A stretch of 55,100 nt of DNA, from assembly GCA_002347565.1 (NCBI GenBank), contig DDXR01000014.1, positions 1 through 55,100 on the forward strand, given 5' to 3'. Under the pieces are notes generated by a model that was not told where the DNA came from, did no database searches, and saw nothing but the letters and a program-made list of their open reading frames with translations. Origin of the DNA: a bacterium UBP2_UBA2255 (GTDB lineage: Bacteria; Edwardsbacteria; AC1; EtOH8). The position numbers and the translations under genes are program-made. Below, one piece after another: positions 42,276 through 50,516 of this stretch (the first letter of the stretch is position 1; each line of letters opens with the position of its first letter).

Positions 42276-43556
42276 ATGAACAGACATCGTCAGAACATCG
42301 CTTCCGGGCTGGCCTGCACCCTGGCGCTGCTGCTTTCCGCAGCGACGCTGGCCCGTCCGGCCGCCGGCGAGGAGAAGACCGCCAAGACCATGCTGCCGGG
42401 CCACCCGACCACGGTCAAGATCGCCGGATTGTCCGACCCGGATTCGCACGGCGCCTACAAAGTCAAGATCGGCGGCAGCGACATCCGGGTCGACGCCAAG
42501 AACGCCCGCCAGGGGAACGTTTACATTCCGAAATCGGACACCATCCGGGATGACCTGGTGACCCGCGGCGGATCGATCACGGTCGACGGCGTGGTCGAGG
42601 GCGACGTGGCAGCCCTGGGCGGCACGATCGCCGTCAACGGCAAGGTCAAGGGCGACATCGCGGCCTTCGGCGGCGGGGTCACGGTGGCGGAAAATGCCCT
42701 GGTCGACGGCAAGATCGCCGCGTTCGGCGGCAGCATCGAGATATCGGGAACTGCGGGCGACGATCTGGCTTGCTTCGGAGGCAGCGTCTCGCTGGGTCCC
42801 AAGGCCTCGGTCAACGGTGATATCGCCAGCATGGGCGGGATCGTCGACCAGAAACCCGGCGCCAAGGTGTCGGGCGAGGTCACAAACCTGAGCTTCGGCA
42901 TGCTCGACCAGTTCATTCCCGGCGCGATTCACAATATCGACAGTTTCCACCGGCCGCCGCGGCCCCGCCCCCTGGCGCGGGCCATGGGTTTCATCGGGGC
43001 GCTGCTGGTGGCGGCCGGCATCGGCCTGTTGGTGCTGCTGGCCGCGCTGTTCTTCCCCCGGCAGGTCGAGAAAGTCGCTGCGGCGGTGCAGGATGATTTC
43101 TGGACCTCGGCCGGCGTCGGGATGCTGATCCAGATGGCGCTGTTCCCCGGCCTGGTGCTGATGGTCGTCTCCATCCTGGGGATCCCCCTGATCCCGGTGG
43201 CGGGAATGCTGCTGCTGGGCGCGCTGCTCGTGTCCTATGCCGCCATCGGGCTGGTGGTGTTCCGCAAGCTGGTCCGTGATGCCGCGCCCGGCCGCTTCGG
43301 CACCGCGGCGGCGGTGATGCTCGGTTACCTGATGCTCAACATGCTGTACCTGGCGGCCAGCCTGCTGAGGATCGTCCCGCACACCGGCTTCATCGCTGGT
43401 CTGTTCATCGCCATCAACGTCCTGGTCTCGTGGTTCGGCCTGACCCTGGGATTGGGGGCCGTGTGGCGCACCCGGTTCGGCACCCGGAGCCCGGTCCTGC
43501 CGGTTCCACCGGCACCGCCGGCGCAGATCGAAAGCGGCAGCACCGGCATCGCCTAG
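42276..43556 (+). CDS. Bactofilin-like/polymer-forming domain membrane protein
   Basis: This 426-residue protein has a signal peptide (residues about 1-30), a beta-helix of short turns (DDLVTRGGSITVDGVVEGDVAALGGTIAVNGKVKGDIAAFGGGVTV in part; about 88-210) resembling the polymer-forming bactofilin domain, then four to five membrane helices (about 230-400). Turns repeat G-D-I/V-A-x-x-G-G with V-x-G. In bactofilins the domain polymerises in the cytoplasm; here a signal peptide would place it outside, so a surface role is inferred. A strong AGGAGG SD lies 10 bases ahead of ATG 42276. It is the third gene of the sigma-factor operon. Confidence 0.85.
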   Translation: MNRHRQNIASGLACTLALLLSAATLARPAAGEEKTAKTMLPGHPTTVKIAGLSDPDSHGAYKVKIGGSDIRVDAKNARQGNVYIPKSDTIRDDLVTRGGSITVDGVVEGDVAALGGTIAVNGKVKGDIAAFGGGVTVAENALVDGKIAAFGGSIEISGTAGDDLACFGGSVSLGPKASVNGDIASMGGIVDQKPGAKVSGEVTNLSFGMLDQFIPGAIHNIDSFHRPPRPRPLARAMGFIGALLVAAGIGLLVLLAALFFPRQVEKVAAAVQDDFWTSAGVGMLIQMALFPGLVLMVVSILGIPLIPVAGMLLLGALLVSYAAIGLVVFRKLVRDAAPGRFGTAAAVMLGYLMLNMLYLAASLLRIVPHTGFIAGLFIAINVLVSWFGLTLGLGAVWRTRFGTRSPVLPVPPAPPAQIESGSTGIA

Positions 43557-43585
43557 CGGGCCGTACCCGCCCCGGGCCAGGGGCC

Positions 43586-43629
43586 AGGAAAGAACCGGAT
43601 GATCGCTGTTGCGTCATCCGGTCTTTCCT
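43586..43629 (+). terminator. Hairpin overlapping the PspC promoter
   Basis: AGGAAAGA(A)CCGGATGA (43586-43602) pairs with TCATCCGG-TCTTTCCT (43614-43629) with one bulged A. It ends the sigma-factor operon and overlaps the -35 region of the next promoter, so read-through and new initiation could compete. Confidence 0.6.
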
Positions 43630-43637
43630 GATATAAT
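43609..43637 (+). promoter_or_regulatory. Promoter of the PspC-domain gene
   Basis: -35 TTGCGT (43609-43614), 17 bases, -10 TATAAT (43632-43637). Confidence 0.6.
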
Positions 43638-43663
43638 CAGGGACCATCATGAAAGGAACCGAT

Positions 43664-43855
43664 ATGGCGAAGAAGTTCTACCGGTCGCGGACGAACCGCA
43701 TGATCGCCGGGATCTGCGGCGGCATGGCGGAGCATCTCGACGTCGACCCGAGCCTGGTCCGCCTGATCGCCGTGGCGCTGGTGCTGGCCGGTGGCCTCAG
43801 CATCTGGGTGTACCTGATCGCCTGGATCATCGTCCCGGAGCAGCCGGCCGCCTGA
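43664..43855 (+). CDS. PspC-domain small membrane protein
   Basis: This 63-residue single-domain PspC protein begins MAKKFYRSRTNRMIAGICGGMAEHLDVDPSLVRLIAVAL, followed by a membrane helix (LVLAGGLSIWVYLIAWIIV). PspC domains take part in phage-shock-type envelope stress sensing. The start is ATG 43664, not 43649: AAAGGA at 43651-43656 is well placed for the former and inside the latter. It has its own promoter and a strong terminator. It is adjacent to the ECF operon, so the region reads as an envelope-stress locus. Confidence 0.9.
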   Translation: MAKKFYRSRTNRMIAGICGGMAEHLDVDPSLVRLIAVALVLAGGLSIWVYLIAWIIVPEQPAA

Positions 43856-43875
43856 CCGTATTGGAAACGCGCAGC

Positions 43876-43907
43876 AAAGAACCCGGGTCGCAGGACCCGG
43901 GTTCTTT
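43876..43907. terminator. Perfect bidirectional terminator
   Basis: AAAGAACCCGGGTC-GCAG-GACCCGGGTTCTTT, a 14-bp stem with four-base loop, lies between the PspC gene and the convergent 135-residue gene. Confidence 0.9.
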
Positions 43908-43924
43908 CACGGGCGCCGCCGGGA

Positions 43925-44332
43925 TCAGGACCTGGGCTGCGGCCCCTCCGGCGTGATGTTGACATCCAACTCGTCCAGGGAGACGTCGCGATAGCTGGAG
44001 GCCGGCTTCAGGACTGGTCCCATCAAGGGATCGACCACCTCGGCTCCGGCTTCGCCGCCCAGCTCGTCCAGCGAGAATTCACGCCCGCCGGTCGATATTT
44101 TTTGGTAGATGTCCCCCGCCGGTTCTGGCCGTTCCTGCCGGGGGGCTTCCGCTTCGGGCGCCGGTTCAGCGCCCGGCGCCGGTTGGCTGGAACCCTTGCT
44201 GAGATGGGTTATCGCCATGTCCTCGGCTGCCGGAGCCGGCGGCGGCGCGATGCTGGGCAGCAGCGGATCGATCCTCGATTTCGGGGCGCGGGCCGCCAGT
44301 TGCTGCGCGATCCGTTTCAGCGCCTCATCCAT
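43925..44332 (-). CDS. Uncharacterised acidic/Pro-rich protein (135 aa)
   Basis: This protein starts MDEALKRIAQQLAARAPKSRIDPLLP and continues in a Pro/Ala/Glu-rich region. It contains two similar short motifs, FSLDELGG (about 86-93) and VSLDELDV (about 117-124). Neither a domain nor a signal peptide is seen. It lies 4 bases after the TPR gene's stop and in the same direction, so the two probably act together. The product is likely disordered and may be a linear-motif partner of the TPR domain. Confidence 0.7.
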   Translation of the reverse strand: MDEALKRIAQQLAARAPKSRIDPLLPSIAPPPAPAAEDMAITHLSKGSSQPAPGAEPAPEAEAPRQERPEPAGDIYQKISTGGREFSLDELGGEAGAEVVDPLMGPVLKPASSYRDVSLDELDVNITPEGPQPRS

Positions 44333-44336
44333 GGGA

Positions 44337-46049
44337 TCAGGCCTTCCTGGCGCGGTAGGTGGCGATTTTGCGGCGCGCCTCGTCGTGGGTCGGCTGCAGC
44401 GCCAGCACCTTTTCCCACGCCTTGATGGCCGGGTCGTACTTCTCCATCTCCTCGTAGGCCAGGCCCAGGTTGAAGTATCCGGGGGCGTAATCGGCCCGCT
44501 TGGCGATCGCCTGATTGAAGTGCTCGACCGCCTGCTGGTAGTCCTTCTTCATCTTGAAGAGGCAGCCCAGGTTGTTGTACGTCTCGGGGGCGTCCGGCAG
44601 CAGCTCGACCGCCTTCCTGAACGCGGCCACCGCCTCCTCCTTCTTGTTCTGGTCAGAGAGCGCCAGGCCCAGATTGTTGTAAGCCTCGGCAAAATCGGGC
44701 CGCAGCTCTATCGCCCGGCGGAACTCGGCCTCGGCCGCGCCCGGCTCGCGCCGGTGATACAGCATCACTCCCTTCTCGTTGTGCTCATCGGACTGCCGCA
44801 GCCTCCGCTCCTCGGCCGCGGCGGCCTGTTCGCCGCGCTGGGACTCCAGCAGGGCCAGCATCGCCGACTGCATTTCCGCCAGGCGCCGCGCCGCCTCCTC
44901 CATTCCGCCCCGGTGCTGGTTCTCGGCGTCGGCCAGCCGGGACACAGCCTGCTCGACCGCCCCGGCCATGGCCGCCAGGTCCGTCTTGAGCTCGACCAGG
45001 CCGCCCTGGCTGCCGGCGGACGCCTGCAGCTGCTGGGCCAGCACGGCGAACAGCTGTTCCTGCTTCTGGCCCAGCTTGTCCAGGGCCGCGGCCACGGCCG
45101 CGCCTTCGGCCGCCTTGCGCTGCTGCTCCTCCAGCATCAGCTCCAGGATGTCGGAGAACTTCGCTTGGCTGAGGTTCAACGCGTCCTTCATCTCCGATAA
45201 CCCCGACTGCAGCGGGGCTAGGTCGATCCTGGCCCCGACCGCCCCGTCTTCCTGGGACGCACGCTGCTGCTGCTCCTCCAGCATCAGCTCCAACAGGTCG
45301 CCGAACTTGGCATTCCCGCCGATGATGGCATCCTTCAACTCCGCCAGGGACGATTGCAGCGGGGCCAGGTCGACCGCTCCAGTTGCCGCAGGCGGGGCAT
45401 TGGTATCGGCCGGAAGGCCGCCCCGGGCCGCCCGCTGTTGCTGCTCCTCCAGCAGCAGCTCCAGGATGTCCGTGAACTTGGCGTTGCTGGCCGCCAGCGC
45501 CTCCCTGATCTCCGCCAGCGGAGCCGCCAGCGGGGCCAGGTCGACCGGGGCTGCCCCCGTCGGAGCGGCGCCGCCAGGAGCAGCAGCGTGCGATTGCATC
45601 GCCCGCTGCTGCTGGTCCTCAAGGATCAGCTCCAGGATGTCGGAGAACTTGGTCTGGCTGATCGCCAGCGCTTCCTTCATCTCGACCAGCGGCGACAGCA
45701 GGGCCGAAACGTCCCCGCCCGCCCCCCCGGCTGCCGGGGCGTGGTCCGCGATCCTGCCCAGCAGCTCGTTGGAGGCGTCGACCTTCCGCAGGACGTGGAT
45801 CAGCGTGGCCGCGGTATTCTCGCGGGTCTCGCGGATCTCGGCCAGCAGGGCGTGGGAGGCATCCTCCTGCAGGGCCCGTTGCAACTCCTCCAGCCGCCTG
45901 ATCCGGGCCTCGATCCCCGGCAGCGAGCATTTGCCGGCCGCCGGATCGAAGATTTCGCAGGCCGCGCCCAGGCATTCCCGCAGTTCCGGCGGTGTGGCCC
46001 CCCCCTGCTCGGCGGCCGGGCAGACGGCGATGAACGGACATTTATTCAT
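44337..46049 (-). CDS. TPR protein with four KFSDILEL repeats
   Basis: This 570-residue protein begins with a Cys-rich segment (MNKCPFIAVCPAAEQ..., C29 and further Cys at CEIFDP and KCSLPG), possibly a zinc or Fe-S motif, then coiled-coil. Between about residues 120 and 315 come four repeats spaced 55-60 residues apart: L-x-E-(M/I/L)-(K/R)-(E/D)-A-...-K-F-(S/T/G)-D-(I/L)-L-E-L-(I/L/M)-L-E-(D/E)-Q-Q-(Q/R). A longer coiled coil and three to four TPRs (about 445-570) end the protein. It has its own promoter and GGAG SD. The repeats may bind a series of identical partners. Confidence 0.85.
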   Translation of the reverse strand: MNKCPFIAVCPAAEQGGATPPELRECLGAACEIFDPAAGKCSLPGIEARIRRLEELQRALQEDASHALLAEIRETRENTAATLIHVLRKVDASNELLGRIADHAPAAGGAGGDVSALLSPLVEMKEALAISQTKFSDILELILEDQQQRAMQSHAAAPGGAAPTGAAPVDLAPLAAPLAEIREALAASNAKFTDILELLLEEQQQRAARGGLPADTNAPPAATGAVDLAPLQSSLAELKDAIIGGNAKFGDLLELMLEEQQQRASQEDGAVGARIDLAPLQSGLSEMKDALNLSQAKFSDILELMLEEQQRKAAEGAAVAAALDKLGQKQEQLFAVLAQQLQASAGSQGGLVELKTDLAAMAGAVEQAVSRLADAENQHRGGMEEAARRLAEMQSAMLALLESQRGEQAAAAEERRLRQSDEHNEKGVMLYHRREPGAAEAEFRRAIELRPDFAEAYNNLGLALSDQNKKEEAVAAFRKAVELLPDAPETYNNLGCLFKMKKDYQQAVEHFNQAIAKRADYAPGYFNLGLAYEEMEKYDPAIKAWEKVLALQPTHDEARRKIATYRARKA

Positions 46050-46079
46050 TGATCGCTCCGCGTTTTGCTCTCGATCGTT

Positions 46080-46108
46080 AGGATAGCACAATTCCGGCGG
46101 CCGGTCAA
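46080..46108 (-). promoter_or_regulatory. Promoter of the KFSDILEL-repeat TPR gene
   Basis: On the minus strand -35 TTGACC (46108-46103), 17-base spacer ending TTGTGC, -10 TATCCT (46085-46080). The leader is about 25 bases. Confidence 0.6.
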
Positions 46109-46126
46109 GGGCGCGGCCGGGCCCGG

Positions 46127-48415
46127 TCACTTCGTCTTCATTACGTAGACGCCGTCCCAGTTCTCGGGCGGCGGGGACTGCTTGAAGTCGCGGCAGCGCT
46201 CGAGATAGGCCTGGCTGGGCCCGTCATCGGGATCAATGGCCAGCGCCTGCTGGAAGAACCCGGTGGCCTCGTCCCATTTGCGCGACCGGTAGCAGGCCAG
46301 CCCGTTGAGATAGCGCTCGACGGCCTGCCGTTTCTTGTCCGTCACGTCGGCCTCGGCGAGCCCCAGCAGCTCGTAGACCCGCACCGGCTGCTCCTTGCCC
46401 ATCACCCGCAGCATGTCCAGCTCCCGCACCGGGTAGACGTCCCGCACCTTCTCGTAGGTGAACTCGGACATCATGATGGCGGTGCCGTACTCCTTGTTGG
46501 CGCCCTCCAGCCGCGAGCCCAGGTTGACCGAGTCGCCCATGGCGGTGTATGACTTCTTGCGCACGCTGCCGACGTTGCCCACCGTCACCGGCCCGGTGTT
46601 GATGCCGAACCGGGTGAACAGGTTGGGCATGTCGCGCTTGGCCAGGTCGGCGTTGAGCTCCTTCAGCCGCTGGTTCATGGCCCAGACGCACTCGATGCAG
46701 GTGCGGGCGTGATTGGGATCGTCGCTGGGCGCGCCCCAGAACGCCATGATGGCGTCGCCCTCGTACTTGCTGATGTAGCCGCCGCGCTCCAGCACCACGT
46801 CCGACATCGCGCCCAGGTATTCGTTGATCAGCGCGATCAGCCGCTCGGGCGTGCCCAGCTTCTCGGAGAACGAGGAGAACCCCTTGATGTCCGAGAAGAA
46901 GACGGTGATCTCCTTCTTGTCGCCGCCCATCTGCAGCATGTCGGGGTTGGCCATGATCTTGTCGACCAGGTCCTTGGACATGTAGCCCTGGAACATGTCC
47001 TTGATCCACAGCTTCTGCTTCTCCTCGGTGACGTAGCGGTAGCCCAAGATCGCCATGTTGGTGAACAGCAGCACCGTCACCGGCCGCACGATCTCCACCC
47101 ACATCAGCTGGTGCTTGAACAGCAGGTAGGCGCCCGCCAGGTAGGCCAGCAGCAACCCCAGCAGGATCAGGGCCGCGATCAGCGGCTTGAACCGCAGCGA
47201 CACCGCCACGGTCACCAGCCCCACCAGGATCATCACCAGCAGGGTCACGTAGTACGGCAGCACTTTGACGAACCGGCCGGTGAGCAGGGTCTGCATCACG
47301 TTGGCGTGGATCTCCGGGCCGGGAAAGACGTTGGAGAAGGGCACCACCCGCAGGTCCATCAAACCCGCGGCCGTCGTGCCGACGATGATGCCCTTGTCCC
47401 GGAAGTATTCCTGGGGGACGCTGTTGGCCAGCACGTCTACGAATGAAATGTACTTGAATTTCTTGAACGGCCCGAAATAGGTGATCAGCATTCGACCGTC
47501 CTCGTCGATCGGGATCCGCCGCTTGCCGCCGAGGTCGATGTGCTTGCCCAGCTCGATCCGCACATCATCCCGCTCGACGCCCAGTTGGTCCATCACGACC
47601 TGCAGGTCCATCGACGGGTAGCAGCGGTCCTCCAGCGCCAGGAACAGCGGGATGCGGCGGGTCACGCCGTCGGGGTCGGGCTCGATGTTGTAGTAACCGG
47701 TGCCGCGGGCCGCCTCGAGCAGCACCCGCACCGGCAGCACCATCTGCCCGATGGACGCCGGCTTGCCGGCGGACGACAGCGTGCGGTATTTTTCCGTCAC
47801 CACCGCCGGGAAACGGTACGCCCGTCCGCGGATCGGCATGTCGCTCCTGAACGAATCGACCGTGGCGCCGGTGTTCAGGTAGAACGGGAAGTACACCGTG
47901 TTGTAAAAGTGGGCGATCTCCGCGAACTCACTGTCGTACCCCCAGTTCTCGAGCACGGCGTCGATCACCCGGGGCACCGCCCGTTGCGGGAATTTCAGCT
48001 TGGCCGCCAGCATCCGGTCGATCACGCCCCCGGTCTTGATCTCGTGGTACATCTCGGCCATCGCCGGGTTCATGCTGTCGGTCTCGGTGAAGAAGAAGTC
48101 GAAGGCGATGGCCGCTGCGCCGCCGCGGGAGATGTAGTCCGTGATGCTGGCGTGGTACATCCGCGGCCAGTCCTGGAACCGTCCCAGCGCGCCCAGCGAG
48201 TGGTCGTCGACGTCGACGATCACCACGTCCTCGATGGTGTCGCGGATCGCGCCCCTGACCAGGGTGCTGTAGCGCAGGTCGTAGGTCTTGTTCTCCAGCA
48301 TCTCGAACACCTGGGAGGTGTCCAGCGCCGGCAGCGACAGCACGATCACCGCCGCCAGCACGGCCAGGCCCACCAGCAGGGCGGTGATCTGCCTGCCCTT
48401 CGCCGCCTGCGTCAC
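46127..48415 (-). CDS. CHASE2-domain adenylate/guanylate cyclase
   Basis: This 762-residue protein has a first membrane helix (ALLVGLAVLAAVIVLSL), a periplasmic CHASE2 domain (about 35-370; ENKTYDLRYS...VVIVDVDDHSLGALGRFQDWPR), three helices (about 375-450), then a class III cyclase domain (about 490-680). Metal Asp residues lie in VFFSDIKGF and YEGDAIMAF, with K in SKYEGDA, T-A-M-G-D, and the transition-state Asn/Arg in NLGSRLEG, so it should be active, most likely on ATP. A short TPR-like C-terminus follows. The start is GTG 48415, overlapping the upstream stop as GTGA. It is co-translated with the HD-GYP protein. Confidence 0.93.
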   Translation of the reverse strand: MTQAAKGRQITALLVGLAVLAAVIVLSLPALDTSQVFEMLENKTYDLRYSTLVRGAIRDTIEDVVIVDVDDHSLGALGRFQDWPRMYHASITDYISRGGAAAIAFDFFFTETDSMNPAMAEMYHEIKTGGVIDRMLAAKLKFPQRAVPRVIDAVLENWGYDSEFAEIAHFYNTVYFPFYLNTGATVDSFRSDMPIRGRAYRFPAVVTEKYRTLSSAGKPASIGQMVLPVRVLLEAARGTGYYNIEPDPDGVTRRIPLFLALEDRCYPSMDLQVVMDQLGVERDDVRIELGKHIDLGGKRRIPIDEDGRMLITYFGPFKKFKYISFVDVLANSVPQEYFRDKGIIVGTTAAGLMDLRVVPFSNVFPGPEIHANVMQTLLTGRFVKVLPYYVTLLVMILVGLVTVAVSLRFKPLIAALILLGLLLAYLAGAYLLFKHQLMWVEIVRPVTVLLFTNMAILGYRYVTEEKQKLWIKDMFQGYMSKDLVDKIMANPDMLQMGGDKKEITVFFSDIKGFSSFSEKLGTPERLIALINEYLGAMSDVVLERGGYISKYEGDAIMAFWGAPSDDPNHARTCIECVWAMNQRLKELNADLAKRDMPNLFTRFGINTGPVTVGNVGSVRKKSYTAMGDSVNLGSRLEGANKEYGTAIMMSEFTYEKVRDVYPVRELDMLRVMGKEQPVRVYELLGLAEADVTDKKRQAVERYLNGLACYRSRKWDEATGFFQQALAIDPDDGPSQAYLERCRDFKQSPPPENWDGVYVMKTK

Positions 48416-50139
48416 CGGGCCGCCTCCTGGCCCGCCGCCGCTTGCTTCTCCAGCGCCGCGACGAAGGCCTCGACCATCGTCGGGTTGAACTGGGTGCCGG
48501 TGCCCTGGCGCAGGCGCTTGACCGACTCCTCCATCCCCAGCCCCTTGCGGTAGGGCCGGTCGGAGTTCATGGCGTCGTAGGCGTCGCAGATGCAGACGAT
48601 CTGGGCGTCGCGCGAGATCCGCTCGCCGGCCAGGCCGTCGGGGTAGCCCCGGCCGTCCAGCCGCTCGTGGTGGCCGCGCACCAGCGGGATGATCTCCTTC
48701 ATCTGCTTGATCGGCGCCAGGGCCTCGGCCCCGGCCGCGGGGTGGTGCTTGACGATGGCGAACTCCTCGTCGGTCAGGCCCGACGGCTTCTTGAGGATGG
48801 CGTCCGGCATCCCGATCTTGCCGACGTCGTGCAGCAGCGCGCCCAGCTCCAGCCGCTTGCGGTCCTCGGCCGAGTAGCCGATCTGGTCGGCGATCATCAG
48901 GGCGTACTGGGTGACGCGCGACGAGTGGCCGGCAGTGTAGTCGTCCTTGGCGTCGATCAGCGCCACCACCGTGCGGATCAGGTTGATGAACAGCTCCTGC
49001 AGGTCGGTGTAGAGCCGGGCGTTCTCGATGGCCACCGCGGCCTGGCGCGACAGCGTCTCGAACAGCTCGACGTCCTCGGGCGTGAAGGTGCCGCCCGACT
49101 TGTTGAGCACCTGGGCCACGCCGATCAGCTTGTCCTTGGGCTTGAGCGGCACGGTGATGGCGTTGCGGGTCTGGAACTTCGACTTCTCGTCCACCTTGGA
49201 GTAGAAGCGCGGGTCCTGGGTGACGTCCGGCACCAACAGGGTCTGCATGTGCTCGGCCGCCCAGCCCACCATCCCCTTGCCCCAGGGCACACGGATCTGC
49301 TTGACGGCCTCTCCGGCCTGGCCGGTGGCCACCTCGAAGAAGAAGTCGTTCTGCTCCTCGTCGTACATGAAGATCGAGCTGGCCTCGGCGTCGATCACGT
49401 CCTTGGCCACCTGCATCACGTTCTCCAGCACCCGCTTGACGCTGAGGCTGGACGAGATCTGGGCGCTGGTCTGGGCCATGGCCGAGATCCGCTCCACCTT
49501 CTCCCGGGCCTCGCTGTAGAGCCGGTTGTTCTCGATCAGCGTCGAGAGGTGCCCGCCCAAGAGCTCGATGATCTCCAGGTCGTCGTCGTCGTAGTCCTCG
49601 CCCCGCAGCTTGTTGACCAGCTCGATCACGCCGATCACCTCGGAGCGGTTCTTGAGCGGCGCGCACAGGATGTTGCGGGTCTGATAGCCGATCTTGTCGG
49701 CGATCTCCCGCTTCCACTTGGGCTCGTGCTCGACGTCGTTGACGATCAGCGGGATGCCGGTCTTGGCCACCCAGCCGGCGATGCCCTGGCCCACCGGCAG
49801 CTCGGTGTGCTCCAGCTTGTGGCTGGCCCCGCCCTTGACCACGGAGAACCTGAGCGCGGCCCGGCTGGGCGTCAGCAGCAGCAGCGAGCCCGCCTCGGAC
49901 GGCGCGATCTCGGTCACCAGGTCCATGGCCCGGTCTAACAGATTATGGGCGTCGAAGGTGCTGGCCGCGATCTCGTTGATGCGCTGCAGCACCTTGAGCT
50001 TCATCTTGAGGTTCGACAGCTCGCCCTTGGCGGTGGGCAGCAGGCCGCCGGGCCGCGGCGGCAGCGGATGTTGCTTGGGCTGCGGCTTGGCGACTGACGA
50101 CGCCCGGGGCCGGGCAATGGTCTTTTTCTTGGCGGGCAT
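48412..50139 (-). CDS. GAF-GAF-HD-GYP phosphodiesterase-like protein
   Basis: This 575-residue cytoplasmic protein starts with a basic tail (MPAKKKTIARPRASS), then coiled-coil, GAF domain 1 (about 60-210; APSEAGSLLLLTPSRAALRFSVVKGG in part), GAF domain 2 (about 235-385) and an HD-GYP domain (about 395-560). The HD-GYP residues are complete: GHSSRVTQYA, LLHDVGKIGMPD, IVKHHP, VRGHHERLDGRGYPDGL and CDAYDAMNSDRPYR. Such domains degrade c-di-GMP (some act on 3',3'-cGAMP). AGGAGGG precedes ATG 50139. It runs into the cyclase gene by a GTGA overlap. Confidence 0.94.
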   Translation of the reverse strand: MPAKKKTIARPRASSVAKPQPKQHPLPPRPGGLLPTAKGELSNLKMKLKVLQRINEIAASTFDAHNLLDRAMDLVTEIAPSEAGSLLLLTPSRAALRFSVVKGGASHKLEHTELPVGQGIAGWVAKTGIPLIVNDVEHEPKWKREIADKIGYQTRNILCAPLKNRSEVIGVIELVNKLRGEDYDDDDLEIIELLGGHLSTLIENNRLYSEAREKVERISAMAQTSAQISSSLSVKRVLENVMQVAKDVIDAEASSIFMYDEEQNDFFFEVATGQAGEAVKQIRVPWGKGMVGWAAEHMQTLLVPDVTQDPRFYSKVDEKSKFQTRNAITVPLKPKDKLIGVAQVLNKSGGTFTPEDVELFETLSRQAAVAIENARLYTDLQELFINLIRTVVALIDAKDDYTAGHSSRVTQYALMIADQIGYSAEDRKRLELGALLHDVGKIGMPDAILKKPSGLTDEEFAIVKHHPAAGAEALAPIKQMKEIIPLVRGHHERLDGRGYPDGLAGERISRDAQIVCICDAYDAMNSDRPYRKGLGMEESVKRLRQGTGTQFNPTMVEAFVAALEKQAAAGQEAAR

Positions 50140-50183
50140 GGGGCCCTCCTTGTGGGCTGGACGGATTTTCCCTATAGCAATTA

Positions 50184-50212
50184 ATTGTATATCAAGCAGG
50201 GTGTTAAAGCAA
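50184..50212 (-). promoter_or_regulatory. Promoter of the HD-GYP/cyclase operon
   Basis: On the minus strand -35 TTGCTT (50212-50207), 17 bases, -10 TACAAT (50189-50184). Confidence 0.6.
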
Positions 50213-50227
50213 GGATTTTATGATAAA

Positions 50228-50254
50228 AAAGAGGCGCACGATGTGCGCCTCTTT
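50228..50254. terminator. Perfect 12-bp terminator, orphaned
   Basis: AAAGAGGCGCAC-GAT-GTGCGCCTCTTT lies 16 bases past the stop of the sorting-tail remnant. T/A runs on both sides allow bidirectional action. It presumably ended the lost gene. Confidence 0.88.
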
Positions 50255-50269
50255 CCCTTATTCAACGTT

Positions 50270-50395
50270 TTACTGGGTGACCACCAGCCGCCCCGTGACC
50301 GTCTTGCCGGCCTGCCGGACCGACACCAGGTACACGCCCGAGCCGACCCGGCGGCCTGTAGCGGCCGTGCATGCTTGACCAAATGCGCCCCGACC
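50270..50395 (-). pseudogene. Remnant of a T9SS/FlgD-type C-terminal sorting tail
   Basis: On the minus strand the last 28 codons before a TAA (50272-50270) read ATGRRVGSGVYLVSVRQAG followed by KTVTGRLVVTQ. This is the standard end of a sorting tail, cf. SGIYLVRLEAGG...ITKTVKLR at the end of the giant protein. Upstream of about 50390 the frame loses all similarity and reaches a stop, and there is no start codon. So only the 3' end of a large exported-protein gene survives, with its terminator. Confidence 0.72.
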
Positions 50396-50467
50396 AAGAC
50401 TAAACAAATGCCTGATGCCGCTGACTGCCTGATCGCTTCTCAGCGAACGACCGTTAAATCAACAGCA

Positions 50468-50493
50468 AGAGGCTGCCGGGTGCGGCAGCCTCT
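50468..50493 (-). terminator. Hairpin after the carboxypeptidase-regulatory-like gene
   Basis: AGAGGCTGCC-GGGTGC-GGCAGCCTCT, a perfect 10-bp stem, 23 bases past the stop at 50517. The following minus-strand sequence is only modestly T-rich. Confidence 0.7.
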
Positions 50494-50516
50494 GAAAAGC
50501 AGCAATGTTCGTTTTG

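Noticed and set aside
48416..49717. N-terminal extension of the cyclase frame over the HD-GYP gene
   Set aside because: The extra 434 codons are Arg/Gly-rich and lie in another frame of a gene with full GAF and HD-GYP motifs; the real start is the overlapping GTG at 48415.
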